Positions 52,491 to 64,000 of a DNA stretch of 64,000 bases are shown in pieces. The DNA lies in contig JACSVZ010000002.1 in the NCBI GenBank assembly GCA_014706295.1, positions 15,732,494-15,796,493 of the forward strand, in the 5' to 3' direction. Made by a program: the position numbers and the translations under genes. Origin of the DNA: Lycocorax pyrrhopterus obiensis. Taxonomy: Eukaryota > Chordata > Aves > Passeriformes > Paradisaeidae. The notes beneath the pieces are model-generated. The model saw nothing but the letters and a program-made list of their open reading frames with translations, was not told the DNA's origin and did no database searches. Position 1 is the stretch's first letter. Each line of letters begins with the position of its first letter.

Positions 52491-52700
52491 ATCAGCTACA
52501 GGATCAGACCAAGTTGTGGATAGGCAAACAGGGACTAAAAAACCACTAGTACCTCAAGCAAGCCTAGGGACTAAAAAGATGTGAGTATATCCAGCCAGAG
52601 AGACATTATGAACTCAACCAACATGGTAACTACTTTACCCTAACACAAAGTAGTTAAATTCAAACTAAGAATGTAATTAGTACAGGTTTTTTCACTTTTC

Positions 52701-52723
52701 TTCGAATCCTGCCGACTACGCCA
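52701..52723 (-). promoter_or_regulatory. Primer-binding site, tRNA-Ser type
   Basis: The minus strand reads TGGCGTAGTCGGCAGGATTC and three more bases, 9 bases after the LTR end. Its complement equals the T-arm and acceptor end of vertebrate tRNA-Ser (AGA/TGA type, acceptor 3' strand GACTACG plus CCA) as I know it, over all 23 bases. This site primes minus-strand DNA synthesis. Mammalian ERVL elements are named for a leucine primer; a serine primer is known in the related HERV-S group. Confidence 0.85.
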
Positions 52724-52732
52724 ATAAGAATT

Positions 52733-53374
52733 TGTGCTGGTTTGGCCAAAATCTAGCAATATATCCTCTGAGAGGAAACCAGGTTACAACCACCCTTCCA
52801 CCCACAGGGTTCGGGGAAAAAAAGATATTTTCCTCGAAGGAAAGTGAATGAGATAAGAACTATTTTATTTAACAAACACACAGGAAAAGGATAATAATGC
52901 TAAATAATGAAATGAAATCTCTCGCTATAGAGAGAAACCTGGGAGATTTCAGAGTCCTTCTGTAGGTGTGGTCTCTCTCCTCCTCGGAGCTGGGTCGGCG
53001 AGGGCCCACCCCCCGAGCCTCGGGGAAAAATTCTCCCGATGTGTTCTGATGTTGTTGAACAGTCCAGAAGAGAAGAAGGGAAAAAACCAAAGTCCCAGGA
53101 AACAAAATGCAGCTTTCCGTCTCACGCCGGGAAGAGAAGAAAAAAAAACCCCAAACCGCTGGCTGAAGAAAGCAAGCAGGGTGCTCCTTCCGTGCTCCTG
53201 CAGCCAGAGAACGCAGAGGAGTGTAATCTCTGTGTCCTTGGGAAACTGTTTTGAAACGTTCGTTTGGTTTTTTTCTTTTCTCCAGCTCAGTTTAAAGGCA
53301 CAGAAAAGGCACAATATTACTTTTTGGGCATAGAGCATGATAGGAGATACACATGATAGAGTCACCCCAAGACA
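52733..53374 (-). repeat. 5' LTR of the ERVL-like provirus (642 bp)
   Basis: On the minus strand it begins TGTCTTGGGGTGACTC and ends GGCCAAACCAGCACA, giving the TG...CA termini of LTRs. It contains an AATAAA poly(A) signal (52864-52869, minus). It also has a GC-rich block near 52985-53030. The primer-binding site follows 9 bases beyond its end, which fixes this as the 5' LTR. Frames within it (52869-53365) are not genes. With only one LTR present, the insertion cannot be dated by LTR divergence. Confidence 0.9.
52864..52869 (-). terminator. LTR polyadenylation signal AATAAA
   Basis: AATAAA on the minus strand, within 'gttaaataaaatag', about 130 bases before the LTR's 3' end. This is a normal position for the R-region poly(A) signal. 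Confidence 0.65.
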
Positions 53375-56300
53375 AAGCCTAAATTATGTACGTGGATATT
53401 TCCTCTTCTGCATAGCCTTCCAGAAGAACACCACAAATACCTCGTATAGATGTGTCAGCCTTTAATGGACTAGAAGACCTCCAACTTAATGTGAAATCAG
53501 CTGCTTATCCTGCCTAAGGATCTCAGTACCTCAGCTGCATAGCAACCATAAACAGGCTTTCTGTTTTTCTGGCTGGATAGTGCTGCATTATTTTGCAGAT
53601 GCTCCTTGGAAAAAAAGAACTGGAAGGGATTTCAAGAGGTAATTTGACCACTTGTGCAGTGCCCAGATCAAGTGAAAATAGAGCTTCCATGGCTGACTTG
53701 GATTAAATCTCTTTATAAAACTGCCCAGTACTGTGATTTTGCCACTTTGAGTCAGTGTTTTGCCATTCAGATTACAGGAGAGAGACTCTCATCGTTCAAC
53801 TCTTGGTTGCTAAAACTTGTTGTGTCTTTTACTCAAGGATTATGTGAATACAATCATGCAAATGCAAGGCTTGGCCTTTCTACCTTGGAAGCCTAGATAT
53901 GAGATAGAATGTGGGCCCTAATATCCTAAAATGAAAGAGCAGATTAAAACTGCGTATTTTAATAAACAAATATGTTATTTCAATTCACACTGGTTCTGTT
54001 TCAGTTAATGGTCAGTAGGAAAGGACAGCCAGAGCTATTCTAAAATGGCCTTTGTCACCAAGGAAAGTGTTTTGGACTCAGCCTTCATGCCATGCACTGA
54101 TTTTCTCAGTGCAAATGCCACGACTGTAATAAGGGTAATGATAAATATGAGCACAGTGATGCCTGCATGTTTGTGGTCACGTAGTGGGTAGATTTTGGCA
54201 GCAGCTTCCTAGAGGTTTTGATTCTATGGCAAACTGCAGAGCCAGAGGAGGAAAGGGAACAGACCTTCATCTGGAATGGTTTTTCTTAGTGTGGCTTCCC
54301 ATCCTAAGAGGAGTCTTTAACAGGGATGAGATACTGAGCCCTCTGGATGTGCCAGTCTTTCTCCAGTAGCTGTATAGGGATAGTTTATACCAACTGCTTG
54401 AAAATAGATTAAGGAGTCAGAGAAAATTAACCCAGCCACTGATAAAATGCTAATTCCCTCCTTCCTTTTGGCATGGTAGTTCTCCTTTTCTTCTGAGGTT
54501 TGCTTCAGAACGGGAGAACACTTTGAAAACACTTCCCACAGTGTACAATCCTTGACAAGGGAGCAGAGCACTTTATTATTAGATGGCAGCATTCAGCCAG
54601 CAATTAATTGCCCTCACCACACTTTCCAGCCGTCCTCTTGCTCTTGGTGGTGTGAGCCCAGTGCAGATCTTTGGCACACGAAGATGGTTCAAACTCCAAA
54701 AGGCAATGAGAAGGTGAGAGGAGGAGCCATATTGCTCCTGAGCTGGTTGGTGTGAGCTGAGGCTAACAGAGGGGCCTGTGGCAAGCAGTCTTGCCCTTCA
54801 TTATCTTTGTCAAATAGGAGTGCTGTCATTGCATTACAGTTTCATCTGGTACTTTGAATCAGTATAAAAACACGTTATAGTACTAATGTGATTCTGTGGC
54901 AATTATTCTACTACAGTAAACATGTCTGATATGAAACACTCTGAACTTTCTGGTTTCTCTGGTGCCCGTTTCTTGAAGGGGATCATAACAAAGTGAGAGG
55001 GGAAAAAAAAGGGAAATAACTCCGGAAAGAAAATTATCAAGATTATCCGGGTGACCGATAATTATGGGATTTGATATCACAGGGAAATTAACATTTTAAA
55101 GATTGGCCAAGCAGAAAAGAAAATCTCTCTGCTCTTTCCAAAATACACGAGAATTTCACTGCACACTACCCTCTGCATTTGGATGGTAGTGCATATTTAT
55201 TGGTGCTCCTGTTTGTAGGCTGCCTGGGGTTTGCATGCCTGTCCCCAGATCCCAAATACTTCCCCACCATGTTTTTCCTCGATTCACAGTCAGCAGTGCC
55301 CTTTCCACTGACTGCCCTAAGGTGTGCACTATGATTTTGTGACTTTCCTGTAGACAGGACTGAACATGCCAGTTTTGGGAGAGGACAACCAACTCCAGAC
55401 TCCCAAAAAATGTCCACGTAGGGCTATTGTGTCAGCTGCGAATTCACTGTTTTTTCTGTGTTTGCGAAGGAGCACTCCCTGGGTGCCTGCCACCATCCAA
55501 ACAGAGATGACATCTGGTCAAGATGACCAAGTTGACCAGGTACAAAGAGAAGGTGACAGGTATGAAGCAATGTGGTGAGGCAAGAGTGGGAGGCCTGCCA
55601 AAAGAAAAATAGCAAAGTGCTCATAAACTGAAAACAAACATGTTCCCTGCAAAGGGAAGCTACTCCTGGTCAGGAATAATCACTGTCTGTAAAGCAGGCC
55701 CTAGAAGAAGAGGGTGTGTTCTATAGTACTTAACACACACTGTCTTCATATTATCGAGTGCGGTGCTACTGGCTAGACAGGCTGTCAGAATCTCCTTGTC
55801 TTTTGAACAGGGTCACTGAGTTTGTCCTGAACCTACTGACTTTCCTCTCTTATGGTGTGTTTTTAGAAGTCCAATATGTGCCTGTTTTTCTCTGCACTTT
55901 AAATCCAAAAGACTTGGATGATTTGCCTCAAACATTCCAAAAGAAAAAATAAATCTCCTGTGGTTTCACATTACATATGGAGTGTTTCAAGCCCAACATA
56001 GATTTGGGGGTTATGTTTGGTGGCAAAGTTAGAAAGTATTTCAGTTCAAATATAGAATACAGTGCTCCTGTAACCTCAACTCCACACTCTGCTAATCCAA
56101 GTTTAGTTCCTGATGGAATCTATCCACAAAGTGAGCTAAATACCTAGCTGTTGCCTAAGTACTACTTTAGGCGGCAAAGTCCAAAATTTAGACTTTCAAA
56201 ACTCTCTCTCTGCACATCACAAGTATTGGAGAGCAAAATGCTCTGCATGCATAAATATAAATTTCTGGGCATTCATCCCTGAGCATCCTAGTTTCTGCTT

Positions 56301-59300
56301 CTCAAATTGTGCCCTTCTTATACAGCAAAGGAGATAACCTTGCCCTGAAGGAGGTTTTGGATGCCATGTTTCCCTTCCTTGACATACTAGTATCTGGGAT
56401 GCCGTTCTCTAGAGTCAAACACTGTCTTGTCTGTTTAGTCTAAACCAGGTGTCTATGAGAAAGGCCTACCCAGGAAATGTTTCTGAGCATTTTCACAGAA
56501 AGTGTCTGAAATGGGTTCAAGTCCCTTCAGGTTGGTTTGGAGTTTGAGCCAAGGTGTCTGGCACAGCTGACGAGTGCTGACACAACTGGGGAACCAGCAC
56601 TGAGTATGCAGGGAGAAAGTGGGAGGTCATGGTGGAAAGGAAGAGGTTAAAGGAATAATTCCTCTCCTTGTTAAATCATGCATGTTTCTTCCCACTGGCC
56701 TTTCAGCATCATTGTATCACATTCTGAGATATCTTACATCATAGATATTGTAATTTAGTGATGAAGAAATAACCTGGATTCACCTGAAGGAGGATCTTCG
56801 ATCTGGAGGAGAGGAAATGAAAACATGGATTCCTTTGTCCTCAGTAAAAGTGTTCAAACTCAGAGAGGGATCCAAGAAAAAGAAATTGGTGTAGACTTGT
56901 TTGTTATTTTGCCTACATCTACATATTTCCTGTTACCAAAATAACAAAATTAATTTAATTTCATAGATTTTAGAGTTTCCTTGGATCCCTTCAACCCTCC
57001 TCGGCTGTGTTTGTGCAACTGAGCAGCAGCTTCTGATTTCAGATTGTCCATAAGACTGGTGCTCCAGCAACGGGGATGTTTAAGCTATTATCTGTACTGG
57101 TGAGGAGAAGAGTAAAGCCAATATGTGGATGCATAGCTTTAGAAGGGTTCTTTCTACCAGGCTGAGCATTATCTGCTTGCACAGGTGATCACGAATCCCC
57201 TGGTCACTGGGTAGCAGCATTGCCTCCTCTCTGGCACATTTCCAAGTTGCAGGAAGTCTAGTGTTGGTTTGCAGAACTGACACTATTTAATCCCTCTGTT
57301 TAAGGTCTCCAGGTCTCATACTGAAACCCAGAGAGAATCCAACACCAGTTTGAAGAGAGAGTCAAAAAACGTTAGTGCTTGAATTGTTATAATATTCACT
57401 GAATTCCTGTTGGAGTCAAAAAATAAACTATTAGGATATATTCCTGCCAGGTTTTTAGTATTCATATAACTCAGGCATAGACTCCAATGGCAAATAGAAT
57501 AATAATATCCAGAACACGAGTTTGGCTTCCATTTCCAATTGACATGCAATAAAGGTCAAGTCCTGCTTCCCCTGAACTCAATGTGAAAATACTAATTAAC
57601 TTCAGGAAAGAGCAGAGTGGGCCCCAAAGAGTTAACAGTAGTAGGATATAAACCAGAAATTAAATAAACTCTTAATCAAAAAATTATATCTTACAGCCAG
57701 AGAAACCTCTCTGGAGTTGTACAGTTCAAAATACGAGCAGAATTTCAGCCTCTAACATACACTGATACCATTTCAGATGCAAATTTTGTGATCTTTTCAG
57801 TGCCAGACACAACACATTCCAGTATGCATAACGTTTTAGTTACTTATCTTCTATGAGTTGCAGAGCATGATGTTTTTCATTGTTTAGAAATAACTCAGCT
57901 CTGAGTCACCACTGAAAAACCCTGTTCTAAATTGGATTTCCCCTATGAACCTGGACTGTCTCAATTTGAAAAGTCCAAAGAAACCACAAAGCCTGCTTTA
58001 CAGCCCATAGTTTGTGTCTACTGGAAGGAAAGAGCAGATCAAGGCCATGCAAAGGTGAGGATATCCTGGGGATCCCTGGCCTGGCAGAGACAACTTCTCT
58101 GCACGGGAAGGGGCTGGAAACCTATCCGCGCTCTCAAAGCCTTCACTGTCGTCCCCACCTCCGCCTAAGCAGCAGTGCACTTGCAGACCGAGACCCTTGT
58201 CATTGATTTCAAGGCAGTCAGACTCCCACTGACTTTCAAAAAGTTCTTACTTTGTCTCCCACCATGCCTGTGCTCAGCACTGCAGTGTGACATGTTATCC
58301 AGCTGGCACCGACAAGAACGAGAAGGTGTGGGATACAAACCTGTGTTTCCTGGATGCTGCACAGTCTAGTCCTTCAGCTAAAGGGCCACCACACAGGATT
58401 TATGCTAGTAAAGGACTTCACAACTTTCTTTACTGTGTTGCTCATTCTAAGGGAAACATGCAGCAAAGACCTGGCCACAAACTACCCTATTCATGTTCTT
58501 TTAAACGGAGAATATTTCTACCCGTAGGAGAAGTTTTCTCCATCAGCTTGCTCATGCCATAACTTTTGTGGTCACTAATCGGAAAATCCATGGGTTCAGA
58601 TTTCACACCTTCACCACCACTTTCAAAACACTACCTTTGCAGGCAGAGGGACTGGAAAGGATTCAGGGAAATCTTTGTACTAGTGCTGCCTCCTGTGATT
58701 CTTGAGGAAGCTGAGCAGGTTGAGGCTGCACTTGCTAAGGCAGAGCTGAGACCAGGTTCCCCATAGTACCAAAGAACTCCTGCAGTACCTGGGAATAAAA
58801 GAATCCTCCATGACACAGCCCTTTCCGTGCCTATCATTTTACTTTAACTCTCTTGAAGCAAAGAATTTCTTCTTAGTGTTCCTAACAAGACTACCCGGCA
58901 GAGAATTGTAAATCCTTCATGTACTACTGTGAGAAAAGAGCAGCAAATATATTTGAGGGGGAGCTAGGAGGGAAGAAAAGGAAGACATTCTAACTAGTAT
59001 ACACCAAGGCAAACTCAATTCAATTTGACAGGTTTCAGAACTCAGCACATTGTATAGCATAACTGTAAATAATATGCCAATAGAATGATTATAGGAGAAG
59101 TATCAGGTTGTGTCTGCCCAACCCGAAAATTTTATTTTAAATAAACATAGTCTAAAATTTCAAAAGGTATTCACAAATCTCATCTGGTAACTGAACAGGC
59201 CATAGTGTCACTGGCTAACTTAAGCAAGTAAAAGTGAAGGTCTTTGCACCTGTTTAAGAGTTAGAGATACATGATTGGATTCTTTCCATTTGGGCAGTGA

Positions 59301-59769
59301 TTTACCATTGTGCCATTGCTTCCTTTAGCACTCCATGTGTATTGCTTCTTTTTGAGAAGATAGTCTTGCACAAAATAACCATTTAATTCTTCATGGTGTT
59401 TTTCAAACTGTCAAGCCCTTTGAAGGAAATTTTAAAGTTTTGAAACTTTTGAATTAATAATTCATGCTTTCCCTTGGTAAAACATATATGCAATACTGAA
59501 GTTAAAAAAATATTTTATTGTGAGAATATTGCATAGTTTTTACTAATTTTCAGCAGATCAAATAAGCATTCATGATCATTAAGAATGTAATTCTGCTAGT
59601 GACAGCTTGCACTGTTGGAAGTCCTAGCCTAGACTGAATTAAAACTTCTGAAAATTACATTCTATTGAGCATCAACAGAAAGATTTTGTACAGCTATGCT
59701 GCAGAACATAGCTAAAAGCATCTCATAAATCTGTGCTACATCAAATTCCATTCTTCCTTTAACCATCCC
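53375..59769. other. No gene recognised
   Basis: Non-coding DNA beyond the provirus. Short frames of 60-91 codons on both strands (for example 54317-54592, 55156-55417, 58287-58562) overlap and have no motif. A segment at 54660-54712 lies between acceptor-like and donor-like sites, but this is no better than chance. No RNA gene or mobile element was recognised. Confidence 0.45.
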
Positions 59770-60070
59770 TACAGTAAAAGAGTAGCAGTACTCCAGGTGG
59801 GGTTTCATCAGAGCAGAGTAGTGAGGGAGACTCACCTCTCGTGACCTGCTGGTCCCACTTCTTTTGATGCAGCTGGATATGGTTGGCTTTCTGGTCTGCA
59901 AGGACGCGTTGATGGGTTTACTCAGTGTTTTATCCACCAACATCCCCAAATTCTTCTCCACAGGGCTGCTTTCAATCCACTCATTGCCCTACCTGTATCC
60001 ATGTTTAGGATTGCCCTGACCCAGGTTCCCATAAATCCATTTCTCCAGGCTGTTAACATTCGCAAGCTTG
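59770..60070 (-). mobile_element. Old internal CR1 LINE fragment (ORF2 part)
   Basis: On the minus strand the translation includes WIYGNLGQGNPKHGYR and then EKNLGMLVDKTLSKPINAS and LPHYSALMKPHLEYC, all resembling the C-terminal part of CR1 ORF2. Both ends are missing: the 3' UTR and terminal repeat are absent, unlike the other CR1 copies here, so it has been trimmed after insertion. Frameshifts and stops are present. Confidence 0.82.
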
Positions 60071-63000
60071 CTGCTCTTGAGGTTGGAAGAGATGAACCTT
60101 GCAAATCAACCACCTCTCCCGGACTCCTCTTCCTTACCTATGCATGTATGTCAGTGGTGGACTCATGTCTGTTTTGTTTGTTTGCTTCGAGGTCTTTCCT
60201 CTCCAGTCCACCTTGTGCCCTTTCCTTGCCATTCTGGCCTGGCACTTTTTGTGAGTTGCCATCTCCCTTTTCTGTCTTTCACTGTTTGAATGTCTCCTCA
60301 GGTTGGTCAGCCTATTGGCAAAAATCTTTTGCCCTCCTTGGTCAGGTGCATCTCAGCTCTTCCTAGCGGTCCTCAATTCTCAGTCCCATGGCTGTCTAAG
60401 CCAAATCCCTGTTCCCAACATCATCTGTGCAACCAGGTGCTGACCTCCATGATCTGCTAAAACCTCTTCAAGCCCTTCACTCTCTGTGGCAGGACCACCT
60501 GGTCCTTGGGCCCTTGGTCCTTACCCCAGAGCCACATAGTCACTCTTGTTATGCTTCACATAACTATTAAGGCCAAAAGAAAATGCTGAAACGAATGAGT
60601 TCATTTTCTGAAGTTGTTCATATTTCAAAGGAGGTGTGAAAGAAACAGAGACAGGAATATGGATTTCATTTTCTTTTCTGTACTCAAAGATTTGCCATTT
60701 GAAGACTCTTCTATTAGGTTTGCAAATTTTCTGTTCTTGTAGCCCTCAAGGAAAAAAGAAAAAGAAATGTGTATCCACAATTTAAACAAAAAACATTCCC
60801 TGCCATTAGCATTTCTTTGATGGTCCTCTGGTTTATTGTTGTGCATTAACTTCCATATAATCACATAATTGCTACAACATTCATATAAATAATGCATTTG
60901 GAAAAGAAGGTAAAGAGGGTGTCACATTCTATTCTCCAGCGATTTTAGTGGGACCCTCTGGCTTGACTTTAGTGCTAAAGCTGCTTTTTTTTGGTCTTGG
61001 GATAGCTAAAGCTTGCTAACAAAATTAAAGAAAACAGGGAAAATAAAAGCACTTTCATTTTATCATTACATAAATTTGATGGGTCAGCCATAAACCTCTC
61101 AGCTGAATTTACTCCATGGTAAAACGAATGTGTTTTGTCTTCACTCTATTGGTACCTCAGAGGAGCTGATGTGTATTACCTATCACTATCAGGAAAGACA
61201 AACAGCATCTGTAGCTCTCCCTCCTTCCCCAGGTCCTCTTGGGTTTTTCTTTCATGAAAGTTTCTGGTAAAAGCTTCTATGAAGTCACAGAACAGAGTTG
61301 CCCAAGTCTGCCAGCTGTTTTTTTGCACCACATGAAAATATTTCTCAAGTACAATCCTCATTTCTCTCTCCTTTTCAAACACAGTTTAAAAAAGCCAAAC
61401 CCTTCAGCATTTGGCACAGTTTCAGCTACAAGATCTACAGCCGGTTTCGAAAACTGCAACTTATAAAGAGCTAATTTTACAGTTAGAAAAAGGTTGTGTC
61501 ATTTTGAAAGAGACAGATACGGCTGGAAAGGAGAGGAATGAATTGTACACTGAAAGCACTGGGATTTTGCCCACATATTTGTGCCTGGATTTTACTGGGT
61601 TTTTGTAAACAGGAGTTTCAAAGACTTTTCTTGCAGGTTTGATGTGTTCGGACATGTGTTCAGTTTTAGTCAGTTTTAGAGCATAAGTCCACAGAGACAC
61701 ATAGGAAAGAAGGTGTATAAGAAGAGGACAAGATTACATGTCCACAGGTATATGAGGTCTTTATTTGGTTGATTATGTTTGCAGCCCTTACCAGCCCATT
61801 AGACACAGGTAGGATCTCTCTTCATACTATCTTTCGAATGAACGCAAAAGGAGGAAAAAGATTCACAAGATTAGTAAGATTAGCACTGGCAGGTTTCAGT
61901 GCTATCCTCATCCAGAAATTCACTGTCTGGTGGCAAATTGAGTGACATTTTAATGATCTATTAGACAAGGCTTCCCAACAGAGAAGGATAAAGCTGTAAC
62001 GAGATAGAGCAGCAAGTGACTCAGAAGTTAGGAAGATCCTGAGAAAGGGAAGCATTTACCATGAGGAGTGTTGGAGTGGAGAGCCAAAGGGCAGAAAGAG
62101 CTGGGATGCCACATGCAGGCGCCTGAATTTTCTCTACACCTCTCTTGCACCAGAGACAGAAGACAAGTGAAGCAGTCTGGTGACTCATTTAAGCATCCTG
62201 TCCAGCCAGGTCTATTCAAAAGGGTAGAATTGGGTGGCAGCAAAGGAAAGGCAGCTCTTGCATCTCTGTGCTTCACCCCACATCCCCAGCTTATTCCTTT
62301 TACACATCCCAAATTCTGCCTTTCCAGTTGAATCACTTCACTCTGTTTCCAGCACATCAAGTTTCACTGAGGTCCCTGGGCAGCAGTGCTCTACCTACCC
62401 CTGGTGAGTCTGCGGTGCTCAGAGGAGCTACTTGGTTCATAGAAGTTTTTTGGTCTGCAGGCAATTCTATATTTTATGAGCACACTAAAACATCTTTCTG
62501 CCTGCAATCCAACAGAGACTGTACTCCCACATGTCATACTGTACTGGGACACCAGTTCCTGAGAAACATCCTGCACATTTCAGAACAAAAGAAAAATTCC
62601 CACTTTGAATGCAAAAAGTGGCCCACTTTGTTCATCCCTGGTCTTAAGTGTTCTCCTACTGCAACAAGACCAGAATCAATATGTATTAGTATCTAAGATT
62701 TCTTATTCTCCAAGCCTGCCTTTCTACAAATTGCAGCTCCAGCTGTTACACAGAAAATCAGAGTTTCTATATTCCTCATGAGACTTGTCCTAGATGAGAT
62801 TAAGAATGATCAGCGGTAAGATGTAGGGAGATACCTGGACTCCCCTCTACATTACTGCTTCCACCACTATGATCAGTGGGTGGGTGGGAAAAACCTAAGA
62901 CAACTGCCTTGTGTATAGATAGCTTGAGAAGGCACATGTATAAATGGAGTACCTAAAATTTTCAAAGCTTCTTCAGTTTTCTACCTATCTTTGTTGTCCA

Positions 63001-64000
63001 ACTCATGGTATCACTACTCTTTCTGTTTTTGTGAAAGCACAGTTGTGTCTGTCATCAGCTTTGGGTGATAAGATCAGATTTTGAACTTGGATTCGAACCA
63101 CATGGTAATTCCTTGCTCTATAAAGAAAAGAAAAACAATAAAAAGCCCTCAGTACTGGTTTTGTTTCCTCTGAGCCTCATTAGGCACTTAGCCAGTGACT
63201 AGTCAGGTACAAAGGGGCAAGGACTCAGAAACAGGCCTCAGAGGTCCTGCCTTCCATCTGTGAGGGGTAAGTGTGAACCATAAGCCAAATTCATTTAGTT
63301 CCTTTTACATAATTGTCAGCTTTACTCAAAGCAGTTTCTTCTCCTTGGTTGCAAGGGAAGACAGTCAATTGTTGTTCTATTCACATCGTCACATAAACCC
63401 ATCTGACAGGCATGACAGCAACTGCTTGCTAATTATGAAGCAAAATTTGCAGTGCAAGGTTTGTTGTGCCAACGGTCCCCAGAACAATCCTGGGATTGTT
63501 TTATGAGAAGATTGGGCAGTCAGGGTTGAGCACTTTTGCTTCAATTATCCCCATGTGCTGTCAGGGCTTGGAGCTGCTCTAGTGGAATGAAGAGAAGAAA
63601 ATAAATGAGCTCTGCTCCAAGCCTGGGAGCAGTTGCTGAACCCTGAAGAGCTCAGTTGGTTGTATCTTTGTTAGTTGCTATTATGGATATTATTGCCTGG
63701 TAGTGGCACTGAATCTGAGGGCCCATTAGCACTTCCATACTATGTCCAGGGATTTAGAGTTCCGCTGCAGAGACTTGCAGAGTCTTACTCTGGATTTAAA
63801 CTCGGCATGTGGTCCCAGCTAAACCCATCTCTCTAACTTTATTATTCACTGCTTTGGGTGACAAAATAAAGTTCAGATATAGTTGGCATTGGATGTAGCT
63901 GGCTTGCTTATTTTATCAAGAAGAGGAATTGATTTGTGAGAGGTGACTAACAGAAAAGTCCACCTCACTGGGGTGGAATTAAAAAATTGCCAAAGTATTA
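60071..64000. other. No gene recognised; possible old unnamed repeat near 60200-60545
   Basis: Mostly AT-rich non-coding DNA. The GC-richer stretch about 60200-60545, next to the CR1 fragment, has the look of an old dispersed repeat ('caccaggtgctgacctccat' is absent, but 'gcaaccaggtgctgacctcc' and 'cagagccacatagtcactct' are present). I cannot name a family. A 142-codon plus frame at 62268-62696 has no domain. No RNA gene was found. Confidence 0.35.

Larger units (their letters stand above)
48341..53374 (-). mobile_element. ERVL-like endogenous retrovirus, 5' LTR to start of integrase; truncated and stop-riddled
   Basis: Order along the minus strand: 5' LTR (53374-52733), tRNA-Ser-type primer-binding site, leader, gag, protease, reverse transcriptase, tether, RNase H, and the first part of integrase, where similarity ends near 48341. 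There is no env, no remaining integrase and no 3' LTR. Gag, pro and pol lie in one reading frame over about 4 kb with no frameshift. By hand I count 26 in-frame stops: 17 TAG, 5 TAA and 4 TGA, densest in RNase H. The tRNA-Ser primer, the lack of env and the pol sequence suit the class III (ERVL/spuma-related) group. The stop spectrum points to G-to-A editing. The element is not functional. Confidence 0.92.

Noticed and set aside
52701..52723. Match to the 3' end of a tRNA-Ser gene
   Set aside because: Only the last 23 bases match and they lie next to an LTR end, so this is a primer-binding site, not a tRNA gene.
52869..53365. Frames of 70-138 codons on both strands
   Set aside because: They lie inside the proviral LTR and have no domain.
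1..64000. CRISPR arrays, operons, bacterial promoters or phage genes
   Set aside because: No regularly spaced direct repeats with unique spacers and no dense coding; the DNA is vertebrate in character.

Overview
This window looks like avian, most likely songbird (passerine), nuclear DNA. It is largely AT-rich and non-coding. I see no complete protein-coding gene, no RNA gene and no bacterial-type organisation. The bird assignment rests on several chicken-repeat-1 (CR1) LINE fragments with the typical 3' end (a short ATTCTATG-type repeat), and on two LTR families I associate with songbird endogenous retroviruses. Most open frames here are chance frames in AT-rich DNA.

Layout: 1-5000 carries a degenerate dispersed or tandem repeat with short TTAGGG-like runs, then a minus-strand CR1 3' end (4225-4690). 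5-26 kb is mostly unremarkable, with an (ATT)14 microsatellite, a tiny CR1 tail at 20640, a short CpG-dense block at 24070-24302 and a weak candidate exon at 8362-8520. 26-29.3 kb has two more CR1 pieces, the plus-strand copy keeping the C-terminal part of ORF2, and a candidate exon between them. 29.3-45 kb is non-coding, with a 39-base poly(A) run and a two-stage CCTCT-type minisatellite. A solo LTR lies at 45673-46183.

The main element is a minus-strand ERVL-like provirus at 48341-53374. It has a complete 642-bp 5' LTR and a primer-binding site complementary to the 3' end of tRNA-Ser. Behind these is one unshifted gag-pro-pol frame reaching the start of integrase; the rest of integrase and the 3' LTR are missing. 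By hand count the frame holds 26 in-frame stops (17 TAG, 5 TAA, 4 TGA) and no frameshift. The reverse transcriptase also has Asn where the catalytic Asp residues of motifs A and C are expected. This is the pattern expected from clustered G-to-A editing (cytidine deamination of minus-strand DNA), not ordinary decay, and it is the most interesting signal in the window.

53.4-64 kb is again non-coding, with one old internal CR1 fragment at 59770-60070. Nothing suggests cooperation between genes: the content is a repeat graveyard in an intron or intergenic region. All exon candidates are weak and need transcript or cross-species data.
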